DNA of 64,000 bases. Source: Gloeocapsopsis crepidinum LEGE 06123 (GTDB taxonomy: Bacteria > Cyanobacteriota > Cyanobacteriia > Cyanobacteriales > Chroococcidiopsidaceae). The notes under the pieces are model-generated. The model worked only from the letters and a program-made list of their open reading frames with translations, did not search any database and had not been told where the DNA came from. This document shows, in pieces, positions 58,238 through 64,000 of this stretch; the first letter of the stretch is position 1, and each line of letters begins with the position of its first letter. Where the stretch lies: assembly GCF_015207655.1 (NCBI RefSeq), contig NZ_JADEWN010000012.1:29873-93872 (forward strand), written 5' to 3'. The position numbers and the translations under genes are program-made.

Positions 58238-59770
58238 ATGGAGGGATCATTAAGGCGTTGGCTGCGTCTAGGTGTGGTAGTTGGGTTGTGTTGTTTGCTG
58301 TTATTTGCAGGTTGTAGCAATAATTCCGGTTCCTCTGCTGCTGGTAGAACCTTAACAGTTGCTGTTGAAGGGACATATCCTCCATTTGAGTTTCAGTCCC
58401 CAGATGGAGAATTACAGGGTTTTGATGTTGACTTGATGAATGCGATCGCCCAAGAAGAAGGATTTACAATTCAATATCAAAATCTGCCGTTTGCAGGGAT
58501 GATTCCCGCATTACAAGCGCGTACAATTGACGCTGCGATTGCGGCGATGACGATTACCGAAGAACGTGCCAAAACCGTTTCTTTCTCGCGTCCTTATTTC
58601 AAATCAGGACTCGCGATCGCTACCAGTGTGAATAATCAAGATATTACTAGTTTTGAGTCCCTCCAAAATCGACGCATTGCAGTTCAAATCGGTACGACTG
58701 GGGCGCTAGAAGCTGCAAAAATTCCTGGGGCGCAAGTTCGTAGCTTTGATGACGCGCCGACAACTTTACGCGAATTACTCAACGGTAATGTTGACGCGGT
58801 ACTCCACGATCAGCCTGTCATTTTATACGCCATTCAAACAGGTAACGTCCAAGGAGTCCGAGTTGTTGGCGATCTCTTGACTGAAGAATATTTTGGTATC
58901 CCCACCCCAAAAGGATCGCCAAATTTAGCGCTCATCAATCAAGGATTAACAACTTTACTCGAAAACGGCACGTATAACCAAATTTATCAAAAGTGGTTTG
59001 GTGTAGAACCGCCTCCCTTACCCGAAAGACTGCCTTTCCAAGACGAAACTGCAACAGGTGGCGCACCCTTTATCTTAACTGCAGTTAACGTCATTGTGCG
59101 AGCATTACCCTCTTTACTGCGTGGTGCTTTAATCACCCTACAACTGACGGCTTTTTCTGTCGTCTTGGGTATGATTGCAGGTTCTCTAATTGGAATTATT
59201 CGACTTTCTAAAATTTTGCCAATTCGTTGGGCTGCTAGAGCATATATCGATTTCTTTCGCGGTACGCCCTTGCTAGTCCAGATTTTTATGATCTACTTCG
59301 GCATACCTGCGATCGCTCAAGAATTAGGTTTTACTTTTAATCTCAATCGTCTCGCCGCCGCTGTACTTGCCTTAAGTCTCAATAGTGCAGCTTACATTGC
59401 CGAAATTGTCCGTGGTGGAATTCAATCAATTGACACTGGACAATCAGAAGCTTCACAGTCGCTAGGCATGAGTTCGGTGCAAACGATGCGTTACATTATC
59501 TTTCCCCAAGCTTTCCGCCGCATGTTACCTGCTTTGGGCAATGAGTTTATTAGCTTGCTAAAAGATACCAGTTTGGTTGCGGTAATCGGGTTTGAAGAAC
59601 TGTTCCGCGAAGGTCAACTCATTGTTGCAGAAAATTATCGCTCGTTTGAAATTTATGCCACCGTTGCTGTAATTTATCTTTGCCTAACCTTATTATCTTC
59701 GCAAGTCTTCAGCTACTTTGAGCGATGGATGAATCCTGCCATACGTTCTCGCCGCAAGGCTCGTGCTTAA
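58238..59770 (+). CDS. bgtB: Fused amino-acid-binding protein and permease (BgtB-like)
   Basis: The 510-residue protein starts with a lipobox signal (LLFAGC, Cys26), then a type 3 amino-acid-binding domain (about 37-265: EGTYPPFEFQSPDGELQGFD). A HisM/GlnP permease domain follows (about 285-505) with the EAA loop SEASQSLGMSSVQTMRYIIF. Binding domain and channel in one chain is the BgtB arrangement of cyanobacteria. With BgtA it imports basic amino acids or glutamine. Amino-acid choice is inference. Confidence 0.9.
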   Translation: MEGSLRRWLRLGVVVGLCCLLLFAGCSNNSGSSAAGRTLTVAVEGTYPPFEFQSPDGELQGFDVDLMNAIAQEEGFTIQYQNLPFAGMIPALQARTIDAAIAAMTITEERAKTVSFSRPYFKSGLAIATSVNNQDITSFESLQNRRIAVQIGTTGALEAAKIPGAQVRSFDDAPTTLRELLNGNVDAVLHDQPVILYAIQTGNVQGVRVVGDLLTEEYFGIPTPKGSPNLALINQGLTTLLENGTYNQIYQKWFGVEPPPLPERLPFQDETATGGAPFILTAVNVIVRALPSLLRGALITLQLTAFSVVLGMIAGSLIGIIRLSKILPIRWAARAYIDFFRGTPLLVQIFMIYFGIPAIAQELGFTFNLNRLAAAVLALSLNSAAYIAEIVRGGIQSIDTGQSEASQSLGMSSVQTMRYIIFPQAFRRMLPALGNEFISLLKDTSLVAVIGFEELFREGQLIVAENYRSFEIYATVAVIYLCLTLLSSQVFSYFERWMNPAIRSRRKARA

Positions 59771-59927
59771 TATCATTTTGCTAAGAGTTATCGCACGTAA
59801 TCTAGTAGAAGTGTTGAGGAAACAAAGGTTTCTACCATCCTAATTCTTGTATTATTTCACCCGCAGATTTTATCGGTTACTTTGCGTTTTTATCCAAAAT
59901 TTATGATATGAGCCAAGAGTAAGCGCA

Positions 59928-60830
59928 ATGTCAGAAGCACAATCCTTAATTGTTGACTTTACTCAAGAAGATAATGTCTTACAGATTTTACCCCGCCCAC
60001 CGCTGCGATCGAGTGAAAACTTAGGGTGGAATGGTATTTATGTCCAACAACATTATCAACCTGCTTGGGAAACGCCTGAGTATGCTCACATTAGGCATAT
60101 GCTTTTAATTCATAGTCCTGATTTAATAGTTCAAGCAGAACGATGGTTTGACGGGCGTAGACAGCAAGAGCAATTTGGGGGTGGAAATAATATTGCGATT
60201 GTTCCCGCAACAGTTCAGCACCAAGCAAACTGGAATCAGGAAAGCCCCTTTTCTTTGGTATTTATTGAGCCGAATTACTTAATTCAAATCGCTCGTGAAT
60301 CAGTAACAATTGAGCGTATTGAACTGATTCCGCAATATGCAATGCACGATCCGTTTGTTGCTCAACTGGGGCGATCGCTGAGTGCAGAACTCGAATCTAG
60401 TCATGTCGGTAGTCGATTATTTGCAGACTCGTTAGCGATCGCGCTTTCGATTCACCTAATAAGACATTACTCAAACTGGCAGCAGCCGTTACGCGAGGAT
60501 AACGGAGGATTGCCGCAGCGCAAACTGCACCAAGCAATAACATACATCCACGAACACTTGACACAAGATTTATCTGTTACTGCGATCGCTGATGAATTAG
60601 AGATGAGCCAATACTATTTCTCTCGCTTATTTAAGCAATCAATCGGTGTATCGCCATACCAGTATGTGATGCAGCAGCGAATTGAGCAAGCCAAGAACTT
60701 ATTGAGAACAACTTCGCTTTCAGTTGCTGCGATCGCCGCGCGAGTAGGTTTTTCCAATTCCAATCAACTCGCAATTCAATTTCGCAAGTTCACAAACACA
60801 ACGCCCAGCAACTACCGCCGACAACTTTGA
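59928..60830 (+). CDS. AraC/XylS family transcriptional regulator
   Basis: The 300-residue protein has a variable sensor domain (about 1-190) and a C-terminal pair of helix-turn-helix motifs (about 200-300: LSVTAIADELEMSQYYFSRL and LSVAAIAARVGFSNSNQLAI). The closing TTPSNYRR is the classical AraC end. It lies 147 bases upstream of an aldehyde dehydrogenase gene on the same strand and may control it. The ligand is unknown. Confidence 0.92.
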   Translation: MSEAQSLIVDFTQEDNVLQILPRPPLRSSENLGWNGIYVQQHYQPAWETPEYAHIRHMLLIHSPDLIVQAERWFDGRRQQEQFGGGNNIAIVPATVQHQANWNQESPFSLVFIEPNYLIQIARESVTIERIELIPQYAMHDPFVAQLGRSLSAELESSHVGSRLFADSLAIALSIHLIRHYSNWQQPLREDNGGLPQRKLHQAITYIHEHLTQDLSVTAIADELEMSQYYFSRLFKQSIGVSPYQYVMQQRIEQAKNLLRTTSLSVAAIAARVGFSNSNQLAIQFRKFTNTTPSNYRRQL

Positions 60831-60976
60831 TGACAAGTTTGCGCGCGAGAGCAAGATTTCGATAAATTTTGCAAGAATTGACGATCAATCTTGATTTTTT
60901 CTTGAGGAAATTTAGATGAGAACGAATTGTTGCTAAGTTTCACTAATGCTCTTAGCAGATACCTATAGGAATTACC

Positions 60977-62488
60977 ATGACTGCAACCGCAAACCAGTCA
61001 ATTGCCATTCCGAATCCGCCGATCAAACAAGCCAAACTCTATATTAATGGACAATGGCGATCGGCATCCGATGGCAAAACTCGCCCCACGATTAGCCCGA
61101 TTACAGAAGCTGCGATCGCAGACATTCCCCAAGCTTCAGCACAAGACGTAGAGGATGCAATTCTAGCAGCCCGTCGCGCCTTTGATGATGGACCTTGGGC
61201 AAAAATGACTGGGCACGAGCGACAGCAAATCCTCACCCGTGCTTCCCAAATCATGGAGCAATACGCCGATGATTTGGCACTTTGTGAGACGCTTGATATG
61301 GGTAAGGCAATTCACTTTGCCAAGACGATCGATGCTCGTTTAATTGCTGATTTATTACGCTACTACGCGGGCATGGCTCCCGAAATCGATGGCGCAACTC
61401 GTCCAGTTTCTCCTCCACCAGATTGCACTTTGAAGCACGTCACAATCGTGCGAGAACCGTTAGGAGTCGTTGCCGCAATCACGCCGTTTAATTTCCCACT
61501 TCTGCTTGCCGGAACAAAAATCGCCGCTGCGCTTGCCGCAGGTAACACGGTGATTCATAAACCTGCAAGTGCCACGCCTTTGTCTGCGATCAAACTGGCA
61601 GAAATCTTTGAAGAAGCTGGGCTTCCCGCTGGTGTATACAACATGATTACAGGTTCGGGTAGTCAAGTCGGCGATCAATTGGTCAAACATCCTGCAATCA
61701 ACAAGATTAGCTTCACCGGCTCAACAGAAGTTGGGATTGGCATTATTCGCAATAGTGCAGACACACTGAAAAAAACCACAATGGAGCTTGGCGGTAAATC
61801 TGCCAACATCGTGTTTGCGGATGCAGATTTAGAAAGCGCGATCGCTAATGCTTTCTTTGGCATCTTCTACAACAAAGGTGAGATTTGTACGGCAGGATCG
61901 CGCTTGTTGCTAGAGCGCTCGATTCACGATGCAGTCGTAGATGGATTAATTAAGTACGTCAGTCAAATTAAAATGGGGAATCCGCTTGATCCAGATGTAC
62001 TTTTTGGTCCGTTGGCCGATGCCGGACAACTCAAGAAAGTGATGCAATATGTAGAGTATGGTAAACAGGATGGCGCTACCTTAAAGTATGGCGGTGAGCG
62101 CTTCTACCCCGATGGCAGCAATGGCAAAGGATATTACTTTCAGCCTACTATCTTTACAAACGCCACCAATGAGATGCGAATTGCTCAAGAGGAAATCTTT
62201 GGTCCGGTACTGACTGTGATTCCGTTTGATACTGAGGAAGAAGCGATCCGCATCGCGAATGGCACAACCTACGGATTAGCTGCTGCGGTGCATACTCGTG
62301 ACATTAAAAAAGCCTTGCGAGTGGCGAACGCAATGCAAGCAGGAACTTGCTGGATCAATTGCTATAACGTCTATGACGTTTCCGTTCCATTCGGAGGCTA
62401 CAAATCATCAGGATTTGGGCGTGAATGTGGCAAAGAAGTCATGGAAAACTATACCCACACAAAATCAATCTGGATCGATTTGAGCTAA
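60977..62488 (+). CDS. NAD(P)-dependent aldehyde dehydrogenase
   Basis: The 503-residue enzyme oxidises an aldehyde to its acid. ITPFNFPLLLAGTKIAAALA binds the cofactor, Glu270 (MELGGKSANIVF) is the base and Cys304 (KGEICTAGSRLL) the nucleophile. It belongs to the broad class I/betaine-aldehyde-like group; substrate cannot be given. The adjoining AraC gene and downstream reductase and hydrolase suggest an inducible detoxification or catabolic set. Confidence 0.92.
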   Translation: MTATANQSIAIPNPPIKQAKLYINGQWRSASDGKTRPTISPITEAAIADIPQASAQDVEDAILAARRAFDDGPWAKMTGHERQQILTRASQIMEQYADDLALCETLDMGKAIHFAKTIDARLIADLLRYYAGMAPEIDGATRPVSPPPDCTLKHVTIVREPLGVVAAITPFNFPLLLAGTKIAAALAAGNTVIHKPASATPLSAIKLAEIFEEAGLPAGVYNMITGSGSQVGDQLVKHPAINKISFTGSTEVGIGIIRNSADTLKKTTMELGGKSANIVFADADLESAIANAFFGIFYNKGEICTAGSRLLLERSIHDAVVDGLIKYVSQIKMGNPLDPDVLFGPLADAGQLKKVMQYVEYGKQDGATLKYGGERFYPDGSNGKGYYFQPTIFTNATNEMRIAQEEIFGPVLTVIPFDTEEEAIRIANGTTYGLAAAVHTRDIKKALRVANAMQAGTCWINCYNVYDVSVPFGGYKSSGFGRECGKEVMENYTHTKSIWIDLS

Positions 62489-62752
62489 TGAGACGGATGA
62501 TATCAAGGAAGAAAAAGCAATTGCTTTGGCCATCACTTGATAACGCTCAACGTGAGGTACTCGGTTTTGGTTTCCAAGAGTTCATTGAATAAGGAAATGC
62601 GATCGCGCTGCTGACTTTCATGACTTGTGTAATTCTGCCACGCATGACAAAGTTATTTGCATCATATTCCAAACCGAAGTGTAGTTTGATGACCGTTGCG
62701 AATCTTGGAACTGCGACTATGTAAGCGATCAAGAACAGGAGGCTTAACTATT
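62489..62752. other. Gap after aldehyde dehydrogenase gene
   Basis: A 61-codon minus-strand ORF (62547-62732, with YDANNFVMRGRITQVMKVSS) may be a decayed gene but matches nothing I know. No terminator is visible. Confidence 0.3.
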
Positions 62753-63634
62753 ATGACGATTCTTGTCACTGGCGCAACTGGAAACATTGGCGGAGAAGTG
62801 ATTCATCATCTTCTGAACAAAAACGCCACAATTAGAGGATTGGTACGCGATCGCAAAAAAGCAACCAAACTACAATCTCAAGGCGTTGAACTTGCCCAAG
62901 GTGATTTTTCACAACCCGACAGTTTAGATGCGGCTTTGCAAGGAATTGAAACTGCCTTTCTTGTGATGCCCAACGATCCGCGCCAGGTTGAATTAGAGTG
63001 CAATTTTATTGATTCAGCAAAACGCGCCGGAGTTCGTCATATTGTGAAACTATCGGTATTACGTTCCGGCGAACTTCCTAGCGCATTTCAGCAATGGCAT
63101 CGCCAAATTGAAGAACATCTAGAAAAATCAGGCATGAGTTGGACTCATCTTCGTCCAAATATGCTCATGCAGAATATGCGTTGGTTTACTTCCGCGATCG
63201 CTCAACAAGGTGCGTTCTATCACTCAGTAGGAGACACAAAAATCTCTCATGTCGATGCACGAGACGTAGCCGCCGTAGCCGCTGTTTGTTTGAGTGAATC
63301 CGGACATGAAAATCAAGCTTATGATTTGACGGGATCTGAAGCGGTTTCCTTTGCTCAAGTTGCCGACTATTTTGCGAAAGCCCTCAACAAACCCGTGCAG
63401 TACATTAATGTTGCGCCTGCTGATTTGAAAGCTGCACGACTCGCGAATGGGGAACCAGAATGGTATCTCGATGCAGAAGCTCAGTTATTTGAGTGTTGGC
63501 AAGCGGGAGCAGGATCAGCAGTGACTAGCACGATCGCAGATCTTTTGCATGACTCCCCCACATCGTTTGCAGCATTCGTTCAAGATTACGTCCAGTCTCA
63601 CGCGCAAGACTTTTTAACAACTGTAGGAGCTTAA
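62753..63634 (+). CDS. NmrA-like NAD(P)-binding protein
   Basis: From ATG at 62753, with AGGAGG twelve bases before, the 293-residue atypical SDR has the TGATGNIGGEV dinucleotide-binding loop at its N-terminus and SWTHLRPNMLMQNMRWFTSA in the middle. It lacks the classical YxxxK pair, as in NmrA/azoreductase-like proteins that bind NADP to sense redox or reduce quinones or imines. An in-frame ATG at 62696 is rejected for lack of family similarity. The stop overlaps the next start. Confidence 0.85.
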   Translation: MTILVTGATGNIGGEVIHHLLNKNATIRGLVRDRKKATKLQSQGVELAQGDFSQPDSLDAALQGIETAFLVMPNDPRQVELECNFIDSAKRAGVRHIVKLSVLRSGELPSAFQQWHRQIEEHLEKSGMSWTHLRPNMLMQNMRWFTSAIAQQGAFYHSVGDTKISHVDARDVAAVAAVCLSESGHENQAYDLTGSEAVSFAQVADYFAKALNKPVQYINVAPADLKAARLANGEPEWYLDAEAQLFECWQAGAGSAVTSTIADLLHDSPTSFAAFVQDYVQSHAQDFLTTVGA

Positions 63635-63903
63635 TGATGCAATCTGCGTTTGGACTCTCTATTCCGATGACCTTAGAGGATGTTTGCCATCCTCAGAAAA
63701 TGGCGCTTCTAGTCTACGATATGCAAGTTGGCATCGCGCAACAGCTACCTAATGCCGTCGAATTTATTCAGCAGGTAAAGCAGGTTGTTGATGTCGCTAG
63801 ATCTCACCAAATGCGAGTTTTCTTCTCGCGTCATACAACTTTGCCAAAAGAGATCGCCGGTGTTTCGCAACTCATACGAACTTGCGTTCTAAAGAACAAT
63901 TAG
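63634..63903 (+). pseudogene. Isochorismatase-family hydrolase, truncated
   Basis: The frame reads QKMALLVYDMQVGIAQQLPN (catalytic Asp in the LVYDMQ motif) and QMRVFFSRHTTLPKEIAGVS, then ends after 89 codons. Family members have about 180-220 residues with a catalytic lysine and cysteine further on, both missing. Sequence after SQL is unlike the family and precedes an IS630-like gene, so an insertion is the probable cause. The start overlaps the NmrA-like stop (TAATG). Confidence 0.8.
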
Positions 63904-64000
63904 GGTAGGGTGCAGTTAACCGAGAAACGAGCACTGTTATGGCAAGAGTCAGTCGAGTTGTAGCCCACCAGAGCGTTGAAGAAGTTAAGCAGAAGCTGGC
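63875..64000 (+). mobile_element. Probable IS630-family insertion sequence, left end
   Basis: The isochorismatase homology stops near a TA dinucleotide at 63875-63876, the usual IS630 target. The next coding start is transposase-like. The element runs out of the window, so inverted repeats cannot be checked. Confidence 0.45.
63939..64000 (+). CDS. Putative IS630-type transposase, N-terminal fragment
   Basis: The ATG at 63939 opens MARVSRVVAHQSVEEVKQKL, 20 codons before the window ends. The wording resembles the helical N-terminus of cyanobacterial IS630-type transposases. The fragment is short, so the family call is tentative. Confidence 0.45.
   Translation, partial: MARVSRVVAHQSVEEVKQKL

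Noticed and set aside
62547..62732. 61-codon minus-strand ORF after the aldehyde dehydrogenase gene
   Set aside because: Parts look protein-like, but the frame has no recognisable domain and breaks downstream; too weak to call a gene.
1..64000. tRNA, rRNA, tmRNA, RNase P RNA and CRISPR arrays
   Set aside because: I read the gaps for T-loop motifs, conserved RNA cores and regularly spaced repeats and found none that I could support; a covariance search would be decisive.

Overview
The window is chromosomal DNA from a cyanobacterium. The support is direct: the HIP1 octamer GCGATCGC is scattered through genes and gaps, and there are cyanobacterial marker genes (cp12, ndhN, a TrpB-like synthase, an mntCAB manganese transporter, a fused BgtB-type amino-acid permease, a long-form LrtA/HPF). 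The genus cannot be fixed from sequence alone. Degenerate 7- and 14-base repeats in the gaps resemble those of large-genome Nostocales/Chroococcidiopsis-type cyanobacteria. I found no rRNA, tRNA or CRISPR array.

Layout. 1-11.2 kb holds mostly minus-strand housekeeping and accessory genes (murD end, tenA, pentapeptide/TPR protein, trpB-like, a HigBA module with a frameshifted toxin, MOSC, Uma2, SAM hydrolase), with hemC, glgA, cp12 and a DUF3177 gene on the plus strand. 11.7-17.3 kb holds glmM, a 1-Cys peroxiredoxin, cysK, a 2Fe-2S protein and ygfZ. 17.8-20.1 kb is a solitary AT-rich gene for an HTH-NACHT NTPase, a bacterial NLR-like protein and the best candidate immune gene here. 20.2-38.8 kb is ndhN, a long leader rich in hairpins, and then the S10-spc-alpha ribosomal super-cluster from rplC to prfA, including secY, adk, infA, rpmJ and rpoA. 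rpmD, rpsN and rpsD are absent from the positions they often hold in other bacteria.

38.9-50 kb holds GrpB, an ABC-F ATPase, gpmI, secG, a matrixin-type metalloprotease and a minus-strand run deoC-recO-MFS-glycosyltransferase. 49.3-50.9 kb is a decaying patch: a viroplasmin/RNase H gene, a broken coding remnant and a DUF29 pseudogene with two in-frame stops. 50.9-54 kb is a divergent manganese ABC transporter with a 23-base direct repeat between its two arms. 54.7-59.8 kb holds prxQ, lrtA/hpf, lipB and a divergent bgtA/bgtB amino-acid transporter with an NtcA-type box between the genes. 59.9-64 kb is an accessory run (AraC regulator, aldehyde dehydrogenase, NmrA-like reductase, isochorismatase) that appears to be cut by an IS630-like element at the window edge.

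The strongest second-look items are the HTH-NACHT gene, the hairpin-rich leader before rplC, the higB frameshift beside an intact antitoxin, a dispersed foldback repeat sitting at gene 3' ends and encoding parts of PrxQ, LipB and BgtA, a REP-like hairpin repeat, the DUF29 and RNase H-adjacent decay, the NtcA box, and the IS-truncated isochorismatase.
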